NCBI RefSeq assembly: GCF_030378205.1
Contig: NZ_CP127385.1
Span: 992,001 to 1,056,000, forward strand
Direction of reading: 5' to 3'
From: Bradyrhizobium sp. NP1
GTDB taxonomy: Bacteria; Pseudomonadota; Alphaproteobacteria; Rhizobiales; Xanthobacteraceae
Length of the DNA: 64,000 nucleotides
The position numbers were made by a program, and so were the translations under genes. Shown piece after piece: positions 36,241-44,085 of the stretch. How positions within the stretch are numbered: the stretch's first letter is position 1; every line of letters starts with the position of its first letter. Below the pieces are notes generated by a model, which was given only the letters and a program-made list of their open reading frames with translations, was not told the origin of the DNA and searched no databases.

Positions 36241-37193
36241 CGCCGGCAATCGACGTTGAGCGTAGCGGAAGCAAGCGTCGCGGCCTGCGGCGCCAGCGCC
36301 GGATAGAGCTTCAGTGCGAGGTCGCGCGCTGCGGCGGCGGTGCGCGGCCCGAAGCCGAGCAGATAAAGGCCTTCCATTGAGATGAAGGCCTTGTTGCTGG
36401 CTGCCGGCGTCAGCGCGAAGGCGGGATGCGCGTAGACGGCCTCCGCCTCGACCGAATCCTGCCCGCGCGCAATCGAAAGCACCACGTCCGGCCTGGCCGC
36501 CACGATCGCCTCGTCATTGACGATCTTGTAGCCGTCATAGCCGTCGATCGCGTTGAAGGCGCCGGCAAGGCTGATGATCTCGTTGGCCGCGGTATTGCGG
36601 CCTGCGGCCATGACGCGGCCGTTCAGCAGCGACATCACGAACATCACCCGCACCGGCTTTGCCACTCTGCCGCGCAATTCGCGCAGCTGGGCCAGGTCGC
36701 TGGCCACCGCCCCGGCCAGGCACTCGGCGCGCGGTTCGGCGCCCATGGCGCGGCCGACCAGCCGGATCTTGTCGAGCAGCCCCTGTTCGGAGAACGTCTC
36801 GGGCACCAGCACCAGCGGCGTCCTCGCTGCGTCCAGCACCTCGATCGCTTCCTTCGGTCCCGATCCCTGCATCGCCAGCACCAGCGACGGGTTGAGCCCG
36901 AGCACGCCCTCGGCGGAGAGCTGGCGCATGTAGCCGACATTGGGTTTGTCGTGCAGCGCGGCTTCGGGATACAGACTCGTGGAATCGACGCCGGCGATGC
37001 GGTCCTCGAAACCGAGCGCATAGAGGATCTCGGTGATCGCGCCGCCGATCGCGACGACCCGCGCGGGATTGTCGATCCCGATGTCGCGGTCGCGCGCATC
37101 ATGGACCGTAATGCCTGCCGCTTGCGCGACGCCGGCCGCCGCGATGGCAAGCAGCGGCAACAGCCTGCGGCAAATTGTCATGCGGTGCGTCAC
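36237..37193 (-). CDS. hmuT: Periplasmic heme-binding protein HmuT
   Basis: 318-aa class III periplasmic binding protein. Signal peptide (ICRRLLPLLAIAAAGVAQAA), then IGGAITEILYALGFEDRIAGVD, GYMRQLSAEGVLGLNPSLVLA and the C-terminal lobe. Tyr and His residues near DSTSLYPEAALHDKPNVGYM are candidates for heme contact. GTG at 37193 overlaps the hmuP stop (GTGA); the in-frame ATG at 37181 is an alternative that also keeps the signal peptide. Confidence 0.92.
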   Translation of the reverse strand: MTHRMTICRRLLPLLAIAAAGVAQAAGITVHDARDRDIGIDNPARVVAIGGAITEILYALGFEDRIAGVDSTSLYPEAALHDKPNVGYMRQLSAEGVLGLNPSLVLAMQGSGPKEAIEVLDAARTPLVLVPETFSEQGLLDKIRLVGRAMGAEPRAECLAGAVASDLAQLRELRGRVAKPVRVMFVMSLLNGRVMAAGRNTAANEIISLAGAFNAIDGYDGYKIVNDEAIVAARPDVVLSIARGQDSVEAEAVYAHPAFALTPAASNKAFISMEGLYLLGFGPRTAAAARDLALKLYPALAPQAATLASATLNVDCRR

Positions 37194-37396
37194 TTTGTCA
37201 GGATCAGCTTGTTTTGCGAGGTCAACCGCAGGCGATAGGCGTCTTCGCCATGGGCGATGATGATCTCGCGCTCCGACGCGAACAGGTCGCGGCTCTCGAT
37301 CCGGTTGCCGGTCATCACAAGCGAACGCGTTGCAACAGTGGGATTATCTGCGTGCTTTGCTGCGCCGCCGACATTGTTTCCGGAAGTCGTCGCCAT
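37190..37396 (-). CDS. hmuP: HemP/HmuP heme-uptake regulator
   Basis: 68-aa protein with the HemP domain at its C-terminus: RIESRDLFASEREIIIAHGE and YRLRLTSQNKLILTK. In Bradyrhizobium japonicum the HemP-domain protein HmuP is a co-activator of Irr-dependent transcription of heme uptake genes, so this is better seen as a regulator than as a transport part. First gene of the coupled hmuP-hmuTUV run, divergent from hmuR. Start ATG 37396; other upstream starts are possible. Confidence 0.85.
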   Translation of the reverse strand: MATTSGNNVGGAAKHADNPTVATRSLVMTGNRIESRDLFASEREIIIAHGEDAYRLRLTSQNKLILTK

Positions 37397-37653
37397 CTTT
37401 GTCGCTGTGCCCCAAGGTTTTCCGCGATCGCGCTTGTATAATTCGATCGAGACGCAATCCAATCGCCGCAAGTTTACAATCGCTATAAAGAGCGAGGCGC
37501 GCGTGTTGACCGTCTCGGGATCGGAACGTAACCAATGCCGACACGACGCGAGCCGAAGACTTGCGCCGTGAACAAGTTGATAGCCAGCAAGCTGCCGCAC
37601 CTGTTGCGGCGCCGCCAGCCGAACCAAGAAGCACATCATCAGGTTGGGGCAGT

Positions 37654-39999
37654 ATGGCTTTCGGGGCTAGGCATTCGCGCGCCTTGGTTTTGGTCGCGTC
37701 CACATTTTCCTCCGCATTGGTGTTTCCAACGCCGGCTGCGACGCAGACCGCGGACGTGGTCGGCCAGCCCGAGCAGAAGAAGCAGAAGCAGGCGAAGCGC
37801 AAGTCGGCAGCGCAGGACGCGCAGTCGACGTCATCGGCGATGAATGCGCGCGCGCAGATCGGCGGCACACCGGTGCAGTCGCTCGATACCATCACGGTTG
37901 CGGCCTCGAAGACCGAAGAACGCGCGGTCGATGCGCTGGCGCCGGTCTCCGCGGTGACGCTGGAGCAGATCCAGGGCCTTCAGCCGAACCGCATGTCCGA
38001 CATCTTCTACGCCGTGCCCGGCGTGTCGTTCCAGGAGCGCGGCGACGATCCCGCGACGGTCATCAACGTGCGCGGCCTGCAGGATTTCGGCCGCGTGGCG
38101 GTGGTTGTCGACGGCGCGCGGCAGAACTATCAGCGCACCGGGCATAACGCCAACGGCTCGTTCTTCCTCGATCCCGAGTTGATCGGCGGCGTCGACGTCG
38201 TGCGCGGCCCGACCGCGAATATCTACGGCTCCGGCGCGATCGGCGGCGTGGTGTCGTTCCGCACCAAGGACATCAACGACGTGGTGCGCCCGGGCGAGCG
38301 CTGGGGCGTCGACATGACCGGCTCCTACGGTAGCAACAGCAGCCGTGGGCTCGGTTCGATCTTCGGCGGCGTGCGCGCCAGCCCTGACGTCGACATGTTC
38401 GGCGGCGCCGTCTATCGCACGCAGGGCAATTACAAGGACGGCAACGGGACCGAGATCGGCAATACCGGCAACGACATCGCCGCCGGCGTGATGAAGCTCA
38501 CCGTGCGTCCCGCCGACGGCCATGAGATCAAGTTCGGCGGCGTTTTCCAAGACTACCAGTACAGCATCGGCCAGTTCAACCGCGGCCCCGTGGCGACGGC
38601 CGCGCAGCGTGCGCTCTTTCAGGGTTCGTCGGTCTACGCTTCCGACGCCAAGAACTATAGCGGCACCATCACCTGGAAGTACGCGAAGCCCGATGACATG
38701 TGGTGGGACTGGAGCGCGACCGTCTACGGCAACCGCACCGACAACGACCAGGTCAAGACCTACCACAGCGGCACGACGCCCTCCGCGTACTGCGGCGGCG
38801 GATTTGGCAACAACGTCTCCGGCTGCGTCGGCGACCGCCGCAGCTATCTGCTCGACACCATCGGTACCGACGTCAACAACACCACACGCTTCAATGTCGG
38901 CGATTGGCGCAACGCGCTGACCTACGGCTTTGACGTGTTCAACGACAAGGTGAACACGTCGGACAGCCGCGGCAATTCCAACATCACGACGCCGGGCGGC
39001 GAGCGTACGGTGTCGGGCGGCTTCGCGCAGTTGAAGAACAATTATTCGACCTGGCTCGAGATCGTCAGCGCCATCCGCTACGACCGCTACGATCTCGACT
39101 CGGCCGCGGTCTCGACCGGTGGCGACCGCTTTTCGCCGAAGATCACCGTCGGCGTGACGCCGGTCGCAGGCCTCACGCCCTATGTCAGCTATGCCGAGGG
39201 TTATCGTGCGCCCTCGATCACGGAAACATTGATCGCCGGTGAGCACGCCACGGGCGGCGGACCTGCGTTCTTCCCCTGTCCGGGCGGGACCGCCGGCCTG
39301 TTCTGCTTCCTGCCGAACCCGAACCTGCGGCCGGAGGTCGGCAAGAACAAGGAAGCCGGTATCAACCTGAAGTATGACGGCATCTTCGCCGCCAGCGACT
39401 CCTTCCGCGGCAAGTTCAACGTATTCCGCAACGACGTCGACGACTATATCGATCTGGTCGGGTCCACGCCGATCTCGCCGATCCTGATCGTGTACCCCGG
39501 CTTGTACAGCCAATTCTATCAGTACCAGAACGTCGCGCACGCCAGGATCGAGGGCGTCGAGTGGGAGACGATGTACGACGCAGGCCTGTGGTACGTCGGC
39601 CTCTCCGATCACGTGATGCGCGGCAAGAACACGCAGACCAACATCGGGCTTGCCACCATCACGCCACGCAAGGTGACGACGACGGCCGGCCTGCGGCTGC
39701 TCGATCGCCAGCTGATTCTGGCCGCGCAGTGGTCGTCCTTTGCCGGCAATACCGACCTGCCGGCGGGCTATCTGCCTTCGACGTCCTACGAGCTGGTCAA
39801 TCTCTACCTGACCTGGAACGCGACAAAGGACATCACCTTCACCGCGTCGATCGACAATCTGCTCAACCAGTATTACCGGCCCTATGCGATCCCCGGCAGC
39901 GGCGCTGACAGCACCACGCAGAACGACGTGCTGTGGTCGAGCCCGGGACCGGGTCGGGTCTACAAGGCCGGCCTGAAGATTCATTTTGGCGGAGCGTAA
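37654..39999 (+). CDS. hmuR: TonB-dependent heme receptor HmuR
   Basis: 781-aa outer-membrane receptor. The ATG at 37654 gives a signal peptide ending near TPAATQ. A TonB box (DTITVAAS) is at about residue 84, followed by the plug (VSAVTLEQIQGLQPNRMSDIF, VINVRGLQDFGRVAVVVDG) and the beta-barrel. The heme-receptor signature is present: YRAP (EGYRAPSITETLIAGEH, with a His) and NPNL (LPNPNLRPEVGKNKEAG). The C-terminus is ..GLKIHFGGA with a terminal aromatic region. The N-terminal ~80-residue Lys/Gln-rich extension before the TonB box is long for the family. Confidence 0.93.
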   Translation: MAFGARHSRALVLVASTFSSALVFPTPAATQTADVVGQPEQKKQKQAKRKSAAQDAQSTSSAMNARAQIGGTPVQSLDTITVAASKTEERAVDALAPVSAVTLEQIQGLQPNRMSDIFYAVPGVSFQERGDDPATVINVRGLQDFGRVAVVVDGARQNYQRTGHNANGSFFLDPELIGGVDVVRGPTANIYGSGAIGGVVSFRTKDINDVVRPGERWGVDMTGSYGSNSSRGLGSIFGGVRASPDVDMFGGAVYRTQGNYKDGNGTEIGNTGNDIAAGVMKLTVRPADGHEIKFGGVFQDYQYSIGQFNRGPVATAAQRALFQGSSVYASDAKNYSGTITWKYAKPDDMWWDWSATVYGNRTDNDQVKTYHSGTTPSAYCGGGFGNNVSGCVGDRRSYLLDTIGTDVNNTTRFNVGDWRNALTYGFDVFNDKVNTSDSRGNSNITTPGGERTVSGGFAQLKNNYSTWLEIVSAIRYDRYDLDSAAVSTGGDRFSPKITVGVTPVAGLTPYVSYAEGYRAPSITETLIAGEHATGGGPAFFPCPGGTAGLFCFLPNPNLRPEVGKNKEAGINLKYDGIFAASDSFRGKFNVFRNDVDDYIDLVGSTPISPILIVYPGLYSQFYQYQNVAHARIEGVEWETMYDAGLWYVGLSDHVMRGKNTQTNIGLATITPRKVTTTAGLRLLDRQLILAAQWSSFAGNTDLPAGYLPSTSYELVNLYLTWNATKDITFTASIDNLLNQYYRPYAIPGSGADSTTQNDVLWSSPGPGRVYKAGLKIHFGGA

Positions 40000-40101
40000 T
40001 CACGATAACGACGTTTCAACCAGGTCGCCCCCGGGCCGCGCTGATGCCCCAGCGCGGCTTTGGCGCGTTTCACAACAACCCACAGGACAAGGAGAGTTTC
40101 G

Positions 40102-40434
40102 ATGTTTATCGCGATGAACAGGTTCCAGGTGAAGAGGGGGGCTGAGCAGGCCTTCGAGACGGTCTGGGCCACGCGGGAATCCTATCTCGGCAAGATGCCG
40201 GGCTTTGTCGAGTTTCACCTGCTGCGTGGCCCCGTCGCCGACGATCACACGCTTTATTCGACGCACACGACCTGGGCCGACAAGGCCGCATTCGAGGCCT
40301 GGACCCGTTCGGAGGAATTCCGCCGCGCCCATGCCCGTGCCGACAACAGGACGGGCGACAGCCTCTATCTCGGTCACCCGAAGTTCGAGGGCTTCGAAGT
40401 GATCCAGAGCGAGCGCAAGGCGGCCGCGGCGTGA
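40102..40434 (+). CDS. hmuQ: HmuQ/HmuD-type heme monooxygenase
   Basis: 110-aa ABM-fold (IsdG-like) protein that in Bradyrhizobium degrades heme to biliverdin and iron. N-terminal MFIAMNRFQVKRG carries the Asn of the Asn-Trp-His active site; Trp and His are in STHTTWADKAAFEAWTRSEEF and RRAHARAD. AAGGAG precedes the ATG. It lies between the receptor and hutX genes, as expected for cytoplasmic heme use. HmuQ versus HmuD paralog identity cannot be decided here. Confidence 0.87.
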   Translation: MFIAMNRFQVKRGAEQAFETVWATRESYLGKMPGFVEFHLLRGPVADDHTLYSTHTTWADKAAFEAWTRSEEFRRAHARADNRTGDSLYLGHPKFEGFEVIQSERKAAAA

Positions 40435-40444
40435 GGAGAGTGCG

Positions 40445-40960
40445 ATGCTGAGTACCGAGCTTGCCGAGCTGAAGGCGCAGATGGTGGAAAACCCCGGCGC
40501 GGTGATCGAGGACGTCGCGCGCCAGCGCAACGTCACGCCGCGCGCGGTGATCGAGGCGCTGCCGCCGGAAATGGTGCGGATCGGCGCGGGCGGTGGATTC
40601 GCCACGGCGATGCAGGATATCGCGCAGTGGGGCGAGGTGACGCTGATCGTCCACACCGACGACGCGATCTTCGAATTCACCGGCGCGATTCCGCCCGGCG
40701 AGATCGGCCGCGGCTATTTCAACCTGATGCAGCCGAAGGGCCTGCACGGGCATCTGCGGCACGAGCGCTGCGGCGCCATCGCCTTCGTCGAACGGCCCTT
40801 CATGGGCAAGCAGTCGGCCTTCGCCGCCTTCCTCAATGTCGACGGCGGCATCATGTTCAAGGTGTTCGTCGGGCGCGACGAGACGCGCGCGCTGCGGGCG
40901 GATCAGCTTGCAAGATTCAGGGCGCTGGCGGAGCGGCTCACGTCGGCCGGCGCCGCATAG
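40445..40960 (+). CDS. hutX: HutX-type cytosolic heme carrier
   Basis: 171-aa protein of the HutX/HuvX family, intracellular heme-binding carriers. Typical parts: N-terminal helix with NPGAVIEDVARQRNVTPRAVIEALP, GEVTLIVHTDDAIFEFTGAIP and GKQSAFAAFLNVDGGIMFKVFVGRDETRAL. It follows hmuQ by ten bases with a GAGG ribosome site. Probably hands heme to HmuQ (inference). Confidence 0.88.
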   Translation: MLSTELAELKAQMVENPGAVIEDVARQRNVTPRAVIEALPPEMVRIGAGGGFATAMQDIAQWGEVTLIVHTDDAIFEFTGAIPPGEIGRGYFNLMQPKGLHGHLRHERCGAIAFVERPFMGKQSAFAAFLNVDGGIMFKVFVGRDETRALRADQLARFRALAERLTSAGAA

Positions 40961-40983
40961 CTTCTCCGATGCGGGAGACAACC

Positions 40984-41763
40984 ATGCAACATGGAGTGCC
41001 TCGCTGGATGGCGGCGGCGGTTGCCGCCGCGGTGGCATGGCTGCCCGGTGCGGCGCTCGCCGCGGCCGACAACGCGCTGCTGCCGCGCAACCTGTCGCCG
41101 TGGGGCATGTTCCTGGGCGCCGACATCGTCGTGAAGGCGGTGATGATCGGGCTTGCCTTCGCCTCGCTCGTCACCTGGACGGTATGGCTTGCCAAGACCA
41201 TCGAGCTTGGTCGCCAGACCGGGCTCGCAAAACGCCGCCTCGGCCTGCTCGAAAGCGACACCAATTTGGCCGAGGTCGAACATGTCAGCCGGGGCGACGA
41301 CGCCGTGGCGCAGATCATCCAGTCGGCGGCGCGTGAGACCAGCCTGTCCCGCGGCATCGTCGACGACGGCCTGAAGGAGCGCATCGCACTGCGGCTGGAG
41401 CGGGTGGAAGCAGCGATGTCGCGGCGGATCGCGCGCGGCACCGGCGTGCTTGCGACAATCGGCGCCACCGCGCCCTTCGTCGGCCTGTTCGGCACGGTGT
41501 GGGGCATCATGAATGCCTTCATCGGCATTTCCGAGGCGCACACCACCAATCTCGCCGTGGTCGCGCCGGGCATCGCGGAGGCACTCCTTGCGACTGCGTT
41601 GGGGCTGATGGCGGCGATTCCGGCGGTCGTGATCTACAATCATCTGGCGCGTTCGATCGCGGCCTATCGGGCGCTGCTCGGCGACGCCTCGGCGCAGGTG
41701 CTGCTCCTGGTCAGCCGCCAGCGCGATACCGGCGCCTTCGCGCTGGCACGGGCGGCGGAGTAG
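40984..41763 (+). CDS. exbB: TonB-system energizer ExbB
   Basis: 259-aa ExbB with an N-terminal hydrophobic signal-like segment, a first membrane helix (VVKAVMIGLAFASLVTWTVW), a cytoplasmic helical part and two later helices (GTGVLATIGATAPFVGLFGTVWG, EALLATALGLMAAIPAVVIYN). This is the MotA/TolQ/ExbB proton-channel fold. ATG 40984 is preferred (GGGAG seven bases before); ATG 40969 is the alternative. Followed by exbD after three bases. Confidence 0.93.
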   Translation: MQHGVPRWMAAAVAAAVAWLPGAALAAADNALLPRNLSPWGMFLGADIVVKAVMIGLAFASLVTWTVWLAKTIELGRQTGLAKRRLGLLESDTNLAEVEHVSRGDDAVAQIIQSAARETSLSRGIVDDGLKERIALRLERVEAAMSRRIARGTGVLATIGATAPFVGLFGTVWGIMNAFIGISEAHTTNLAVVAPGIAEALLATALGLMAAIPAVVIYNHLARSIAAYRALLGDASAQVLLLVSRQRDTGAFALARAAE

Positions 41764-41766
41764 ACG

Positions 41767-42195
41767 ATGGCGATCAGGACCGGCGCGCGTGGCGCTGCCG
41801 ACGATCTGGCGGAGGTGCACGAGATCAACGTCACGCCGTTCATCGACGTGATGCTGGTGCTGCTCATCATCTTCATGGTGGCGGCTCCCCTTGCCACCGT
41901 CGATCTCGGTGTCGACCTTCCCGCGAGCGCGGTCGAGCCGCAGCCGCGGCCCGACAAGCCGGTGTTTGTCACGGTGAAGCCGGACCTTTCGGTCGCGGTC
42001 GGCGAGGATGTCATCGCGCGCGAGACGCTCGCGGCCGCGCTCGATGCCGCGACCAAAGGAAGCCGTGACGAGCGCATTTATCTGCGCGCCGACAAGGCGG
42101 TCAGCTATGGCGACCTGATGGAAGTGATGAACCTGCTGCGCAACGCCGGATACCTGAAGGTCGCGCTCGTCGGGCTCGACGGCCGAAACCTGTGA
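41767..42195 (+). CDS. exbD: TonB-system transport protein ExbD
   Basis: 142-aa ExbD with one membrane helix and periplasmic domain. The key Asp of the proton path is in INVTPFIDVMLVLLIIFMV. The periplasmic part is normal (PVFVTVKPDLSVAVGEDVIA, RADKAVSYGDLMEVMNLLRNAG). Its stop overlaps the tonB start by GTGA, so exbB-exbD-tonB are translationally linked. Confidence 0.94.
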   Translation: MAIRTGARGAADDLAEVHEINVTPFIDVMLVLLIIFMVAAPLATVDLGVDLPASAVEPQPRPDKPVFVTVKPDLSVAVGEDVIARETLAAALDAATKGSRDERIYLRADKAVSYGDLMEVMNLLRNAGYLKVALVGLDGRNL

Positions 42196-43022
42196 ACGCC
42201 TATGCCCTGCACGCTGCGACCGACAACGCGCTCGCACCGCGCTGGGCCGGCTCGGCCGCGGCCGTCGTGGGCTTGCATGCCGCGCTGGTCGCGCTCGCCA
42301 TCACCTGGTATCGGCAGCCGCCCGTGCCGGGCGTCAGCCTGCCTGTGATCATGGTGGACATGTCGCCGGTGTCGTCGGCGCCGCAGCCGACGCGGCTCGA
42401 CCTTGCGCCGGGGCCCGTCATGCAGGAGGCAGATGCTTCGCCGCCGCCGGAGGCCGCGAGGTCCGAGGCCGTGCAGGAGCAGGTTGCGCCGACGCCGCCA
42501 CAGCTCAAGCCTGAGGTCGAGGCACCCCCCGAGCACAAGCGAGCCACGCCCGAAAAGCCGGAGCCCGCGCAGGTCGTGCCCGATCGCAAGCCCGCGCCGG
42601 CAAAGCCGAAGGCGATCCGCCCCGACGCCCGCAAGCCGACGGAAGCGCCGCCGGCGCCACGCACCACGGCCTCGCCGAAAGCCGAACGGCAGGCGCAGGC
42701 CGCGTCCGCGGCAAGCAGCGGCGCATCGGCCGCGGCGATCGCGTCCTACAATCAACTGGTTGCCGCGCATCTGCAGCGCTTCAAGCAGTATCCGCCGGCA
42801 GCGAAGGCCGCAGGCCAGCAAGGGGTCGCGCGGCTGAGCTTCAGCCTCGGCCGCGGCGGGCAGGTGCTGGCCGGCCATCTCGGCGGATCATCCGGACATG
42901 CGGCGCTTGATGCCGAGACGCTCGCCATGCTGCGCCGGGCGCAGCCGTTCCCGGCCTTTCCGCCCGAGCTGAAGCAATCCTCGATGAGCTTCAGCGTCCC
43001 GGTCGCGTTCTCGATCCGCTAG
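42192..43022 (+). CDS. tonB: Energy transducer TonB
   Basis: 276-aa TonB starting with GTG at 42192, overlapping the exbD stop. One N-terminal helix (AAVVGLHAALVALAITWY with the conserved His), a long Pro/Ala/Lys spacer across the periplasm (residues ~60-180), and the C-terminal domain with YPPAAKAAGQQGVARLSFSLGRGG and SVPVAFSIR. It drives the HmuR receptor using ExbB/ExbD. Tail-to-tail with the LysR gene. Confidence 0.93.
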   Translation: MNAYALHAATDNALAPRWAGSAAAVVGLHAALVALAITWYRQPPVPGVSLPVIMVDMSPVSSAPQPTRLDLAPGPVMQEADASPPPEAARSEAVQEQVAPTPPQLKPEVEAPPEHKRATPEKPEPAQVVPDRKPAPAKPKAIRPDARKPTEAPPAPRTTASPKAERQAQAASAASSGASAAAIASYNQLVAAHLQRFKQYPPAAKAAGQQGVARLSFSLGRGGQVLAGHLGGSSGHAALDAETLAMLRRAQPFPAFPPELKQSSMSFSVPVAFSIR

Positions 43023-43056
43023 CGCTTTGCTCGCGCGATCCCGGTGACGCTTCGGA

Positions 43057-43953
43057 TCATGCAGAGCGTCGCTTTGCGATCAGCTTGCAGAAGGCTCCGA
43101 CCAGAGGCGAGTCGTCCTGGCTGGAGCGCAGAAGCCAGATCGACGTCATGGCGCCGACGGCATCGAGCGGACGGCTGACGACGGATTCATGGTGCAGTTG
43201 GCACATCGCCTCGGGAACGACCGCGATCCCGAGTCCGGCGGCGACCAGTCCCGTGATGGTCGCGTTGCCGTTGGCAAGCTGGCCGATGCGCGGCTCGAAT
43301 CCTGCGGAGCGGCACAGCACGAGAACCTGGTGCGGCAAGGTTCTTCCCATGCGGTCGCCGTAAAAAACAAAGGGTTCCTGCGCCAGTTCGCCGATCAGGA
43401 TCTTGCGGCGTTTCGCCAACGGGTGATCGCTCCTCATGATCACGCGGAACGGTTCCTGCGACAGCTCGGTTGCCCGCAGTTCCGGGGGAAGAACGGGCGC
43501 CGCGGCGCTGCGGATGATGGCGACCTGCTCCCGCCCTTCCAGCAGCCCCTGGGTTTGTTGGTGGCTCTCAATCTCATTGAGGACGAGCTGGACGTCGGGA
43601 AAGCTTCGACGAAACGTCAGGATCGCATCGCCGATCTGGGCAAGGAGCGGCGCTGACGGGAACATGCCGATGCGAAGCTCGCCGAGCTCGCCCCGCTGGG
43701 CGCGCGTCGCAACCGATATCGCGCGATCGGCGCGCTCCAGGGTGGCGCGAGCTTCGGCGAGAAACAGAAGCCCTGCCTGCGTGAGCTCGACGCGCCGATT
43801 GGTGCGGTTGAACAGGCGCACGCGCAGCAGGTCTTCCAGGATCTTGATCTGCTGGCTGAGCGGCGGCTGCGAGATTCCGAGCCGTGCGGCCGCGCGCCCG
43901 AAATGCAGCTCCTCGGCGAGCGTGACGAAGTAGCGGAGGTGGCGGAGCTCCAT
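43057..43953 (-). CDS. LysR-type regulator of the first hyu operon
   Basis: 298-aa LysR transcriptional regulator. N-terminal winged helix: MELRHLRYFVTLAEELHFGR, AAARLGISQPPLSQQIKILE, then a helical linker and the ligand-binding domain (residues ~90-298) with LLEGREQVAIIRS and GLVAAGLGIAVVPEAM. The start at 43953 is the normal family N-terminus. It is divergent from hyuB, with a dyad in between, the usual layout of a LysR protein and its target. Confidence 0.9.
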   Translation of the reverse strand: MELRHLRYFVTLAEELHFGRAAARLGISQPPLSQQIKILEDLLRVRLFNRTNRRVELTQAGLLFLAEARATLERADRAISVATRAQRGELGELRIGMFPSAPLLAQIGDAILTFRRSFPDVQLVLNEIESHQQTQGLLEGREQVAIIRSAAAPVLPPELRATELSQEPFRVIMRSDHPLAKRRKILIGELAQEPFVFYGDRMGRTLPHQVLVLCRSAGFEPRIGQLANGNATITGLVAAGLGIAVVPEAMCQLHHESVVSRPLDAVGAMTSIWLLRSSQDDSPLVGAFCKLIAKRRSA

Positions 43954-43975
43954 TCGCAACTCATATCAAACGAGT

Positions 43976-43991
43976 TCCAATCAATATTGGA
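43976..43991. promoter_or_regulatory. LysR-type operator dyad
   Basis: TCCAAT-CAAT-ATTGGA is a perfect 6-bp dyad (16 bases) in the gap between the LysR gene and hyuB. The AT-rich flanks hold two similar ATATCAA units (ATATCAAACG and GATATCAATC). The dyad and position fit a LysR recognition site. Binding is inferred. Confidence 0.5.
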
Positions 43992-44085
43992 CGATATCAA
44001 TCGGTCATGTCAATTTTTTGCGAAATCACGCTGGGCTGCCTTGCCGAAAGCCCTCGAACGGGTGCGTGGAGAAACGGATCGCGGA

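Noticed and set aside
35162..36274. N-terminal extension of the hmuV frame
   Set aside because: It is the out-of-frame shadow of hmuU; the ATG at 35161 in the ATGA overlap gives the normal HmuV start.
37831..39984. 717-aa minus-strand open frame opposite hmuR
   Set aside because: Shadow frame; hmuR has a signal peptide, TonB box and heme-receptor signature.
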